Assembly: GCA_021777755.1 (NCBI GenBank)
Contig: JAJYDE010000040.1
Location: 1 to 36,942 of the forward strand
Reading direction: 5' to 3'
From: Deltaproteobacteria bacterium
GTDB taxonomy: Bacteria > Desulfobacterota > Syntrophobacteria > Syntrophobacterales > Syntrophobacteraceae
DNA length: 36,942 nt
Below the pieces are notes generated by a model that was not told where the DNA came from, did no database searches, and worked only from the letters and a program-made list of their open reading frames with translations. The translations under genes were made by a program, and so were the position numbers. Positions 22,726 to 30,995 of this stretch are shown piece after piece. Position 1 is the first letter of the stretch. Every line of letters starts with the position of its first letter.

Positions 22726-25242
22726 ATGATGAGGGATGAAGATAAGCCCAAAGAGCAACTTTTATCCGAGCTGCGCGAGTTGCGCAGCCGGCTTGCCGCC
22801 TTGGAGACCGGCTACGAATCGTTCGAGCCGCGAAATCAAGAGAAAACCGACCATCCTGTAAGACTCCCTTCACACGACCCGAAAGCCTTGGAGCCCCCGG
22901 CGCAAACAGCCTCTCACCTCCCGAACAAGAGGAGCGAAAACGTGGTGGAGGAGTCCAGCGAAAGACTTTCGCAGATTCTCGACTTCCTGCCCGACCCGAC
23001 CTTTGCCATCGACCTGGAAGGCAAAGTCATCACCTGGAACAGGGCCTATGAAGAAATGACGGATATGAAGGCCGAAGACGTGGTTGGAAAGGGAGATTAT
23101 ATTTATGCCTTGCCCTTTTACGGGCGCCGCAGACCCGTTTTGATAGACGCGGCGATCAAGCAGGATCCTCAAATCCTGGAGAAGTATTCTTCCATCCAAA
23201 AACAGGGAGACATCCTCCTGGCCGAAACGGATTCACCCCTGAAAGGCGGGCAAATTCATGTGCTCTCGTGCAAGGCCAGGCCCCTTTATGACAGTAGCGG
23301 CAAAATTATCGGCGCCATTGAATCCATAAGGGACATCACCGAGATCAGAAAGACGCAGGAAATGCTTCGTGACAGCGAACAACGTTACAGAAGCGTGGTT
23401 GAAAACATACAGGACATTTTTTACCGCACGGATAAAAACGGCGTTATTACGATGATAAGCCCCTCCGCGGCCCAGATCTACGGGGCGCCACTGGAACAGA
23501 TATTGGGGATGAAGGTGGGCGATTTCTGGCTTAGCCCGTCCGAGCGCGGGGAAATGATCCGACAACTCCAGCTGAACGGCGTTGTGCGCGACTATGAGGT
23601 AACACTCAAAAGGCGTGACGGCTCAGCGATTTACGCTTCCTTTACGAGCAGTTTGCTAAGGGACGAACAGGGCGAAGTTACAGGAGATGAAGGAATCATC
23701 CGCGACATAGGCGAGCGAAAGCGGGCGGAGTTGGAACGTTCGCGCCTGGCGATGGCCGTCGAGCAGGCCGCCGAAGGGATCATAATCACTGACGCCAATT
23801 GGCGTATAGAGTATGCGAATCCGGCATTTGAGCGTATTACCGGATATTGCGGCGATGAGGTTGTGGGCAGGCGCGCCTGGATCTTCAAAGGCGACAAGAA
23901 CGACAAGGCCATGGACCGGAATTTGAACGAGGCCCTTTTGAACGGACAGGCCTGGTCCGGGCGCATGACCAACAGGAAAAAGAACGGCTCGCTCTACTAT
24001 TCGGATGTCACGGTTACGGCCATCCTGGACAACCGCGGCGCAGTCAGAAATTATGTCGCCGTTCACCGGGATATCAGCCGGGAACTGCTACTGGAAAAGG
24101 AACTGCGCCAGGCGCAGAAGATGGAAGCCCTGGGCACGCTCGCGGGCGGTATCGCCCATGACTTCAACAATATTCTCGGGGCCATCGTCGGATACACCGA
24201 ATTGGCCGGGCTGGACTTGGGGGAGCAAAGCCCGGTCAGAAAAAAGCTCTCTGAGGTGCTAAAAGCCACCAGTCGCGCCAAGGAACTGGTGCAGCAGATT
24301 CTGCTTTTCAGCCGAAGGTCCGAGCAGCAAAAAATCCCCCTCAGCCTCGGCAGTATCCTGAAGGAAGCGATGCGAATTCTGCGCCCCTCTCTGCCCTCGA
24401 CAATCGAGATCAAGAGCACGGTATCGAGCCGAAACTTCGTTTTGGCCGATCCCACCCAAATGCACCAGATCCTCATGAACCTGTGCACCAACGCGGCCCA
24501 CGCCATGCAGGACAAGGGAGGCGTTTTGGAGGTGAAGCTGGCCGACATCATGGTGGAAACCGGCGGGTCAAAGGCTCCGGAGGCCCCGGCCCCGGGCCTT
24601 TACGTCGAGCTGACAGTGGGTGATACCGGCAATGGCATAGAACCGCTTATCGCCGAGCTCATATTCGACCCGTTTTTCACCACCAAAGGCCCCAATGAAG
24701 GCACGGGGCTTGGACTATCGGTGGTTCACGGGATCGTAAAAAGCCACGGCGGAACGATCTGTTTTAAAAGCACTCCGGGCCGGGGGAGCACCTTTACAGT
24801 GCTGCTGCCTGCCATAGAAGCCAAAGGCGAGCCCGAAAACAGGGATGCCACCATGGTTTTTCCGCGAGGCCGGGAGCGCATCCTCGTAGTCGATGACGAA
24901 CAGATCCTGGCGGAAATGATTCAAGAGATGCTCGAAAGGCTGGGCTATGATGTGGTTTTCCGAACCGACGGCATGGAAGCCGTCGAGGTCTTCAGAGCCC
25001 AACCCGCGGGAAATTCTTTCGACCTGGTCATAACGGATATGACCATGCCCGGTCTTACAGGGGTGGAGCTTGCTCGCGAACTTCTAAAGCTCGCACCCGG
25101 GGTCCCGGTCATACTAATGACCGGTTTCAACAGGAAAATCCATGCGGGGACCGACGAATCGGGGATCAGGGAACTGCTTATGAAGCCCGTAACGCTTGAA
25201 AAACTCGCCCGAACGGTCCGAACGGTCTTGGACGGGGAATAA
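22726..25242 (+). CDS. PAS hybrid sensor histidine kinase with C-terminal receiver
   Basis: This 838-residue protein starts with a short coiled coil (KEQLLSELRELRSRLAALE). Three PAS domains follow (about 80-215, 220-340, 345-455), then HisKA (GGIAHDFNN, H near 477), HATPase (NLCTNAAHAMQ near 585, DTGNGIEP, GTGLGLSVVHG) and a receiver (VITDMTMPG, D near 769). There is no membrane segment. GGAG lies just ahead of ATG 22726, and the gene follows the giant kinase after 49 bp on the same strand, so they are probably cotranscribed. From the last PAS to the end it closely matches the minus-strand kinase at 13920-16289 and the tail of the giant. A partner regulator with a DNA-binding output is not in this window. 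Confidence 0.9.
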   Translation: MMRDEDKPKEQLLSELRELRSRLAALETGYESFEPRNQEKTDHPVRLPSHDPKALEPPAQTASHLPNKRSENVVEESSERLSQILDFLPDPTFAIDLEGKVITWNRAYEEMTDMKAEDVVGKGDYIYALPFYGRRRPVLIDAAIKQDPQILEKYSSIQKQGDILLAETDSPLKGGQIHVLSCKARPLYDSSGKIIGAIESIRDITEIRKTQEMLRDSEQRYRSVVENIQDIFYRTDKNGVITMISPSAAQIYGAPLEQILGMKVGDFWLSPSERGEMIRQLQLNGVVRDYEVTLKRRDGSAIYASFTSSLLRDEQGEVTGDEGIIRDIGERKRAELERSRLAMAVEQAAEGIIITDANWRIEYANPAFERITGYCGDEVVGRRAWIFKGDKNDKAMDRNLNEALLNGQAWSGRMTNRKKNGSLYYSDVTVTAILDNRGAVRNYVAVHRDISRELLLEKELRQAQKMEALGTLAGGIAHDFNNILGAIVGYTELAGLDLGEQSPVRKKLSEVLKATSRAKELVQQILLFSRRSEQQKIPLSLGSILKEAMRILRPSLPSTIEIKSTVSSRNFVLADPTQMHQILMNLCTNAAHAMQDKGGVLEVKLADIMVETGGSKAPEAPAPGLYVELTVGDTGNGIEPLIAELIFDPFFTTKGPNEGTGLGLSVVHGIVKSHGGTICFKSTPGRGSTFTVLLPAIEAKGEPENRDATMVFPRGRERILVVDDEQILAEMIQEMLERLGYDVVFRTDGMEAVEVFRAQPAGNSFDLVITDMTMPGLTGVELARELLKLAPGVPVILMTGFNRKIHAGTDESGIRELLMKPVTLEKLARTVRTVLDGE

Positions 25243-25314
25243 ATTCGATGAGCTTCAGCCGAGGGGGAAAAACCCATGTATGTTTGCTGGCTCAACAGTT
25301 GAAAGGGGGAAGGG

Positions 25315-25920
25315 ATGGAATACGACTTTCTTACGGATACCTATGAAACCGAACGGCTTAAGACCTTGAGCGTCTGGAGCACATTCAGTGATGAGGACAT
25401 CCCGGTTCGTCCTCACCCGCTTGGCGAAAATGACCGCAACGGCCTCGAGCACATGGTGCACCAGTGCATGAGCGAAAACCGATGGTTTTGCACGATGCTC
25501 CACATCGACGTGGGGGTTCCTCCGCTGCCCCGACCGGAAACCCGGATCGAGTTCATCAAAAGATATGCCCAAGACTCCGGGAAAAGGCTGGCCGTTCTAA
25601 GGGAGAAAGACAAAGCCTGGTGGGAAGAGATCGTGCCGTTTTTCGACGTTCAAAGAACGCGATCCTGGGTGATGGTCAGGCGGATGGCCCACACCGCCCA
25701 TCACCGCGCCGAACAGGGCATGCTGCTAAGGCTTCTGGGAAGAAAAAACTACAGCGTCTACGGTCCATCCATCGACTCGGGCTGTTTGGCCGACCAAGGG
25801 GCCGTGACGATTTACCCCTATCCGGACATCGAATCGCTGCTTGAAGGAGAATTGGCGGGCGGGCGCAAAAGGGATTTGCCCGGCCCCGGCAGTCCGTGCA
25901 CGGAGCGTCCCGAACGTTAA
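25315..25920 (+). CDS. DinB-like four-helix metalloprotein
   Basis: This 201-residue protein fits the DinB/YfiT-like helical-bundle superfamily. A His in LEHMVHQCMSENRWF (about 46-60) and an HTAHHRAEQGMLLRLLG segment (about 126-142) supply the usual metal-binding histidines. Members act as thiol transferases or have unknown roles. GGGGGAAGGG lies just upstream of the ATG. The C-terminal 30 residues are Gly/Pro/Arg-rich and probably disordered. It is followed 88 bp later by an acyl-CoA ligase on the same strand, and a functional link is not evident. Confidence 0.75.
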   Translation: MEYDFLTDTYETERLKTLSVWSTFSDEDIPVRPHPLGENDRNGLEHMVHQCMSENRWFCTMLHIDVGVPPLPRPETRIEFIKRYAQDSGKRLAVLREKDKAWWEEIVPFFDVQRTRSWVMVRRMAHTAHHRAEQGMLLRLLGRKNYSVYGPSIDSGCLADQGAVTIYPYPDIESLLEGELAGGRKRDLPGPGSPCTERPER

Positions 25921-26008
25921 AGCCGGTTGATGGACAATTTGCCGCACCCGGCGCCGCGTCGGTTCATTCAATAATGGCCCGCAGCCACTTGAGGGAGGTA
26001 TTTCAGAC

Positions 26009-27508
26009 ATGAATATCGCCGAGAATCTGGAACGTTCGTCCATTTATTTCCCCGATCGCCCGGTAATTCGCGACGGGGCAAGGGAACTCACCTACGCGCA
26101 GTTCAACGGCCTGGCAAACCGGGCGGCGACCGCCCTCGCCAGGCTCGGGGTGAAGGCCGGAGACCACGTCGGGCTCTGCGCCCCCAATTCCACGGACTGG
26201 TTGATCTTCTATTTTGGCGCCCTCAAAGCCGGCGCCGTGGCGGTAACTTTGCCGAGCCTCGTTGGAAGCGACGAACTCGAATCGTTGGTTGGTCTTTCAA
26301 AACCCGCGGTAATCTTTACAAATGAAGAAAAATTGGATCGTTTCCGCCGTTTACGCGGACCCGGGATCATCGAGCGCATCATCGGTGATGGCTGCGAGCT
26401 GGAAATGAAATCCTTCCTGGAGATGGGAGCCGATCTTTTCCGGGCCGTGGAGCGCGACAGAGCCGATACGGCGGCAATCCTTTTTACCGGCGGCACAACC
26501 GGCATCCCCAAGGGGGTCATGCTAAGTCACGAAAACATCAACACGGCCATCCACAATGTGGTTTTCAACGAAAGGTCCAACGAGCATGACCGGGCCTTGT
26601 GTTTTTTGCCCCTGCACCATGTCTTCGGCCAAATGCACATCATGAACGCGACCATCCTGAGCGGCGGGTCCTTGGAACTGCTTGCCTCCTTCAACCTGGA
26701 ACTTGTTCTGGAGGCCTTGTCGGCCGGCCGGATAACCAAACTCTACTGCGTGCCGACCGTCTATGCCCGACTGCTGAGCCTAGATAGTCTCAAGGAAAAA
26801 CTCGGGGCGGTTCGATACTGTTTTTCCGCCGCGGCCAGCATGGCCTCGGAGGTCGTCCGCCAATGGAAAGAGAAAACCGGACTGGCGATCCACGAGGCCT
26901 ATGGAATGACCGAAAGCGCTTCCATGGTTACCTTCAATCATTATCACCGGCATGTGGTCGGTTCGGTCGGCACGGCGGCAGGCACTGTGGAAGTGCAGAT
27001 CCGTGACTTCGACGGCCACCCGCTACCCGAGGGAGAAAAGGGAGAGATTTGCATACGGGCGCGCAACATCATGAAGGGTTACTTCAAGGCACCGGAAGAG
27101 ACTCGGTCGGCCTTTTGGGGGGAGTGGTTCAGAAGCGGAGACATCGGGCTGATCGGTGAGGCCGGACATCTCTACATTGTCGATCGGCTGAAGGATATGA
27201 TCATAACCGGCGGGGAAAACGTATACCCGCGGGAAATCGAAGAACTGCTCTACACGCGGCCCGAGATCCAGGAGTGCGCCGTTATCGGCCTTCAGGACAA
27301 GGAATGGGGGGAACGGGTCACCGCGGTTATCACCACCAGGCCCGGGCAGACCCTGGATACAAACGAGCTGAGACTTTTTCTAAAATCCCGGCTCTCGCCC
27401 TTCAAGGTTCCAAAGGAGTTCCACATGGTGGCCGATATCCCCAAGAGCCAGGCGGGAAAACTGTTGAAAAGGGAATTGAAGCGCAATATGGAACAAAGTC
27501 CTCCATAG
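26009..27508 (+). CDS. AMP-dependent acyl-CoA synthetase/ligase
   Basis: This 499-residue member of the ANL superfamily activates a carboxylate with ATP and transfers it to CoA. Core motifs are present in order: ILFTGGTTGIPKGVMLSH (ATP-binding, about 155-172), YGMTES (about 297), RSGDIGL (about 374), DRLKDMIITGGENVYPREIEE (hinge and C-domain, split over about 391-411), and the catalytic lysine in PKSQAGKLLKREL (about 480). It resembles fatty-acid/long-chain CoA ligases, but the substrate cannot be read. GGGAGG lies upstream of the ATG. The adjacent TauE permease starts 28 bp after its stop, so the two are probably cotranscribed. Confidence 0.9.
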   Translation: MNIAENLERSSIYFPDRPVIRDGARELTYAQFNGLANRAATALARLGVKAGDHVGLCAPNSTDWLIFYFGALKAGAVAVTLPSLVGSDELESLVGLSKPAVIFTNEEKLDRFRRLRGPGIIERIIGDGCELEMKSFLEMGADLFRAVERDRADTAAILFTGGTTGIPKGVMLSHENINTAIHNVVFNERSNEHDRALCFLPLHHVFGQMHIMNATILSGGSLELLASFNLELVLEALSAGRITKLYCVPTVYARLLSLDSLKEKLGAVRYCFSAAASMASEVVRQWKEKTGLAIHEAYGMTESASMVTFNHYHRHVVGSVGTAAGTVEVQIRDFDGHPLPEGEKGEICIRARNIMKGYFKAPEETRSAFWGEWFRSGDIGLIGEAGHLYIVDRLKDMIITGGENVYPREIEELLYTRPEIQECAVIGLQDKEWGERVTAVITTRPGQTLDTNELRLFLKSRLSPFKVPKEFHMVADIPKSQAGKLLKRELKRNMEQSPP

Positions 27509-27536
27509 CAACTCCGCGAACCTGGAGAAATGTGCG

Positions 27537-28379
27537 ATGGACATCACGACATTTTCCGCCCTCATATTTTCGGGGTCTCTTATCGCCGGCTTCCTCGGAT
27601 CGCTCACCGGACTTGGTGGCGGTGTCGTGATCGTCCCTCTTCTGACCCTGGGGTTCGGAGTGGATATCCGCTATGCGATCGGGGCCTCGCTTGTTTCGGT
27701 TATCGCCACCTCTTCGGGGGCCGCGGCGGCATATGTGAAGGAGGGCTTTTCAAATATTCGGCTGGGAATGTTTCTGGAGATGGCCACCACCTTCGGGGCC
27801 TATCTCGGCGCCGGCGCCGCGGCGCTGATTCCAACAAACGTAATAGCCGTCATATTCGGGATAGTGCTGCTCTACTCCGCATGGCTCTCCATTCGAGGAC
27901 AGGAGCCCGATCCTGGTTCCCGGCGGGATCCCCCCGACTTTCTGGCAGACTCCCTTCACCTCGACGGGTCTTATCCCGACGGCAAAAAGGCCGTCCCTTA
28001 TCGCGTCCACCATATCCCGACGGGCTTCAGCCTGATGTTTCTGGCCGGAGGCCTCTCGGGGTTACTGGGAATCGGCTCGGGGGCTGTAAAAGTGCTGGCC
28101 ATGGATCAGGCCATGCACATCCCGTTCAAGGTTTCAACCACCACCAGTAATTTCATGATCGGCGTCACCGCGGCCGCCAGCGCCGGGGTTTATTTGAGCC
28201 GCGGATACATCGATCCGGGACTGGCCATGCCGGTCATGCTGGGAGTGGTTGGCGGGGCGATTTCGGGCTCAAAGGTCCTAAAAAATTCCAGGCCGGCAGT
28301 TCTTCGCCTGCTTTTTGCCGTGATAATTCTCATCCTGGGAATCGAAATGATCTATAACGGAGCAACCGGAAAGATTTAG
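27537..28379 (+). CDS. TauE/SafE family membrane permease
   Basis: This 280-residue protein is very hydrophobic, with about eight predicted membrane segments in two related halves. The glycine-rich signatures are GFLGSLTGLGGGVVIVPLL near the start and GGLSGLLGIGSGAVKVLAM in the second half, separated by a hydrophilic loop (about 122-162). TauE/SafE proteins are proposed exporters or importers of small anions such as sulfite, sulfoacetate or other organic acids. The neighbouring acyl-CoA ligase hints at a carboxylate substrate, as inference only. TAG stop; the next gene begins five bases later. Confidence 0.88.
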   Translation: MDITTFSALIFSGSLIAGFLGSLTGLGGGVVIVPLLTLGFGVDIRYAIGASLVSVIATSSGAAAAYVKEGFSNIRLGMFLEMATTFGAYLGAGAAALIPTNVIAVIFGIVLLYSAWLSIRGQEPDPGSRRDPPDFLADSLHLDGSYPDGKKAVPYRVHHIPTGFSLMFLAGGLSGLLGIGSGAVKVLAMDQAMHIPFKVSTTTSNFMIGVTAAASAGVYLSRGYIDPGLAMPVMLGVVGGAISGSKVLKNSRPAVLRLLFAVIILILGIEMIYNGATGKI

Positions 28380-28384
28380 CCATA

Positions 28385-29161
28385 ATGAAAAGAAAGGATA
28401 CGGCATTGAAGATACTGGCGCTCAATTCGAGCCCGCGCACCGGCGCACTGAGTAAAACGGCATTGATGCTGGGCCGGCTTGTCGAGGGCATGCGCGAGGC
28501 CGGCGCCCTGGTTGAGGTAGTCAACCTCAGGGAGAAGAAAATCAAGAATTGCCTCGGCTGTTACACCTGCTGGACAAAGACTCCAGGCGTGTGCATTCAC
28601 AAAGACGACATGACCCGCGAACTTTTTCCCAAATGGTTGGAATCCGATATCGCGGTCTATGCCACCCCGCTTTATCACTATGGCATGACTGCTACTCTTA
28701 AAGCCTTTCAGGAGAGGACTCTGCCCGCCTCCATGCCTTTTTTTGAAATCCGCGGCGCCAGGATGCACCACCCGGACCGGGGCAAACGGCCGGCGATCGT
28801 AGTGCTCTCGGTTTCGGGCATGCCGGACGAGGCCCATTTCAGCGCCCTCTCCGCCCACATGAAATACTGTTTTGCCCACGACAACCGGCTTCTGGCCGAG
28901 ATCTACAGGCCCGCCGCCGAAGTAATGACCACCCCCTTCTTTAAAGAAAAAGCCGGGGACATACTCAACGCCGCCACCGAAGCGGGGCGGGAACTGGTCC
29001 GAAACAGGGGGATCTCGCCACAGACGATGGCGCGCATCACCCAGCCCCTCGCGGGTCCGGAGTTCTACACCGAGGTGGTGAATGTTGTCTGGAAGAGCTG
29101 CATTGAGGAGCGGATAACCCCTGGAGAACTAGAATTGAAAAGGGAACCACCTCGGGGCTGA
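28385..29161 (+). CDS. Flavodoxin-like NAD(P)H-dependent oxidoreductase
   Basis: This 258-residue protein has the FMN-binding flavodoxin-fold start LNSSPRTGALSKTALM (the FMN phosphate loop) and ATPLYHYGMTATLKAF (isoalloxazine region). A cysteine cluster, CLGCYTCWTKTPGVC (about 56-70), resembles the cluster motif of iron-sulfur flavoproteins. The redox partner and substrate are unknown. It may start at ATG 28385, or at an in-frame TTG at 28406 preceded by AAAGGA. It lies five bases after the TauE gene in the same transcription unit. Confidence 0.82.
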   Translation: MKRKDTALKILALNSSPRTGALSKTALMLGRLVEGMREAGALVEVVNLREKKIKNCLGCYTCWTKTPGVCIHKDDMTRELFPKWLESDIAVYATPLYHYGMTATLKAFQERTLPASMPFFEIRGARMHHPDRGKRPAIVVLSVSGMPDEAHFSALSAHMKYCFAHDNRLLAEIYRPAAEVMTTPFFKEKAGDILNAATEAGRELVRNRGISPQTMARITQPLAGPEFYTEVVNVVWKSCIEERITPGELELKREPPRG

Positions 29162-29190
29162 GCCAATTCATTTTCGTGGTAAGGGAATTT

Positions 29191-29772
29191 ATGGATACAT
29201 TGCTCGATATAGCCGGATTGCTGCTGGGATTTCTTCCCTGGATTCTTTTCCTGTTCCTGCCAACCGGGGGCTTTGAGCCCTTGCGAAGGGCCGTTCTCAT
29301 TTGCCTTGCCGCTTCGATTGTCTTTTCGCTGAAAGCCCTTCGACAGCGCTTCATATTGCAATGGACCACCGCGGGTTTTTTTCTATTCTGTGCCATAGCG
29401 TTTTACGGCTTCAGATGGATTTGGCTCGCCACACATATGTCGGTTATCGCCAACCTCGTCCTGGACGGAATTATCTGGCTGACCATTCTGGCCGGAAAAC
29501 CCTTTACCATGCAGTACGCGCAGGCCGAAGCGCCTCCGGAAGTCTGGAACACGGATGCGTTCATCAGGGGATGTCGGTCTATCGCGATATTCTGGGGCGC
29601 GCTGCTCCTGGTGCCCACGGCTTTCAGCATCTTTCGCATCTTCCGGCCCACCGCGCTGTCCGATGCCTTCTATTTCTTTCTCACCATCTTCTGCATGGTT
29701 TTCGGCGTAGCCGCCACCACCTTGTTCAAGCGGATGAAACGCGGACGGCGTTTGGCGATGAACCGGCAATGA
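29191..29772 (+). CDS. Conserved hypothetical membrane protein
   Basis: This protein of about 193 residues has around six hydrophobic segments, with a soluble loop at about 105-130 containing GKPFTMQYAQAEAPPEVW. I recall similar KPFTxQYA segments in conserved bacterial membrane proteins of unknown function, but I cannot name the family. The Arg/Lys-rich C-terminus (FKRMKRGRRLAM) suggests a cytoplasmic end. ATG 29191 with AAGGGA four bases upstream is preferred over GTG 29176. It sits 29 bp after the flavoprotein gene. Confidence 0.7.
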   Translation: MDTLLDIAGLLLGFLPWILFLFLPTGGFEPLRRAVLICLAASIVFSLKALRQRFILQWTTAGFFLFCAIAFYGFRWIWLATHMSVIANLVLDGIIWLTILAGKPFTMQYAQAEAPPEVWNTDAFIRGCRSIAIFWGALLLVPTAFSIFRIFRPTALSDAFYFFLTIFCMVFGVAATTLFKRMKRGRRLAMNRQ

Positions 29773-29869
29773 GGTCCGTGAGGCGGAACAGGCGAGGTGC
29801 TTGAAATGTTGCACTTGAAACGGACGGGCCAGCACCCCGCGGAGCAAACCAGCAGAGAAGGAGACGAGG

Positions 29870-30751
29870 ATGAAAACCGGATTCATAGGTCTGGGCCACA
29901 TGGGGTCGGGGATGGCGGCAAACCTTGTCAGGGCCGGCCATGAAGTAACCGTCTTCAATAGAACGGCGGCCCGGATGAAACCTCTTACGGACCTGGGGGC
30001 AATTGCCGCCGACCGGCCCTCGGAGGCGTGCCGGGGCGAGGCGGTGATAACCATGCTCGCAGACGATGGAGCCCTTGAAAGTACCGTTTTCGATCCCGGG
30101 GGCATTCTCGGAGCCCTTGGCCAAGGCGCGGTCCACATCTCCATGAGCACCATCGGCGTAGCTCTTTCCCAAAAGCTTGCCGAGGCCCATACAAAAGCCG
30201 GGCAGCTTTTTGTCTGCGCACCCGTTTTCGGTCGGCCGGATGCGGCCGCCGCGGCCAGGCTCTTCATCGCCGCCGCGGGCTCGCCGGAGGCGGTGGGAAA
30301 GAGCATGCCGTTACTCGAAGCCTTGGGGCAAAAGGTCTTCGATTTTGGCCCCACCCCCTGGACGGCAAACCTGATCAAACTCAGCGGCAATTTTCTGATA
30401 GCCTCGGTGATTGAAGCCCTGGGGGAAGCCATGGCTCTTGTAGGAAAAGCCGGGGTTGACCCCGGCCGCTATGTCGACTTTCTTACCTCGACTCTTTTCG
30501 GCGCGCCCGTCTACAGCACCTATGGCAGGCTTATCGCGGAAGGAAAATTCGAGCCGGCGGGCTTTGCCGCTCCGCTTGGCCACAAGGATATCGGCCTGGG
30601 GCTCGCGGCGGCCGACTCGCTGCGCGTGCCCATGCCCCTTGCAAGCCTCCTTCACGACCGGTTCCTGACGCTTCTTGCCAGGGGGAAAGAAAAACTCGAC
30701 TGGTCCGCGATCGCCCTGCTGGCCGCAAAAGACGCGGGCCTGGACGGCTAG
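29870..30751 (+). CDS. NAD(P)-dependent beta-hydroxyacid dehydrogenase family protein
   Basis: This 293-residue protein belongs to the 3-hydroxyisobutyrate dehydrogenase/6-phosphogluconate dehydrogenase-like family. The dinucleotide motif is GFIGLGHMGSGMAANL (4-19), with NRT after beta-2 suggesting NADPH preference. The substrate-binding segment reads HISMSTIG where many members have DxSTxxP. The catalytic lysine is in LIKLSGNF (about 169), and the C-terminal helical domain ends with HKDIGLGLAAADSLRVPMPL. Substrate unknown; glyoxylate or succinic-semialdehyde reductases are relatives. A GGAG site precedes the ATG and it ends with TAG. Confidence 0.87.
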   Translation: MKTGFIGLGHMGSGMAANLVRAGHEVTVFNRTAARMKPLTDLGAIAADRPSEACRGEAVITMLADDGALESTVFDPGGILGALGQGAVHISMSTIGVALSQKLAEAHTKAGQLFVCAPVFGRPDAAAAARLFIAAAGSPEAVGKSMPLLEALGQKVFDFGPTPWTANLIKLSGNFLIASVIEALGEAMALVGKAGVDPGRYVDFLTSTLFGAPVYSTYGRLIAEGKFEPAGFAAPLGHKDIGLGLAAADSLRVPMPLASLLHDRFLTLLARGKEKLDWSAIALLAAKDAGLDG

Positions 30752-30809
30752 AACCTTTAGGCAAGGGAAAAATCTCAAGGCAAAAATCCCCGGTTTTTTC
30801 CCGCAAAAC

Positions 30810-30825
30810 TGGTTTTTCTTTTGCA
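30810..30825 (+). promoter_or_regulatory. Possible sigma-54 (-24/-12) promoter ahead of the glutamate synthase operon
   Basis: TGG at 30810 and TTGCA ending at 30825 have exactly the GG-N10-GC spacing of sigma-54 promoters, with a good -12 element. The -24 lacks the usual CAC after TGG. No flanking enhancer dyad was recognised. It is a weak candidate beside the sigma-70-like site at 30911-30940. Confidence 0.3.
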
Positions 30826-30910
30826 AACGATATGTTATCTATTTTTATACCCGAATGAGCAAAAATCCGCCTTCGGAGCCCCCCTGGCGCTTCGAATTTC
30901 AGGAATCTAC

Positions 30911-30940
30911 TTGCTAAAAGCCACATTATTCTGATAGAAT
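30911..30940 (+). promoter_or_regulatory. Possible sigma-70 promoter of the glutamate synthase operon
   Basis: TTGCTA (30911-30916) and TAGAAT (30935-30940) are 18 bases apart, with four and five of six consensus matches. The start would be near 30947, about 50 bases ahead of the first ATG, which has its own AGGAG site. No attenuator or dyad was recognised in the leader. Confidence 0.45.
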
Positions 30941-30995
30941 CGGAGTTTTGGGCATCTGTCAATATGTGAAAATGAAAGCAGGAGAATAGAGCCTA

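Noticed and set aside
30766-30825. Terminator-like GGGAAAAA/TTTTTCCC pairing after the dehydrogenase gene
   Set aside because: The loop is about 20 nt, the stem is mostly A-T, and no clean GC stem with a U run is present.
30855-30917. A 20-codon frame upstream of the glutamate synthase operon (starting MSKNPPSEPPW)
   Set aside because: It has no ribosome-binding site and no run of regulatory codons, and no terminator follows it, so it cannot be supported as a gene or leader peptide.
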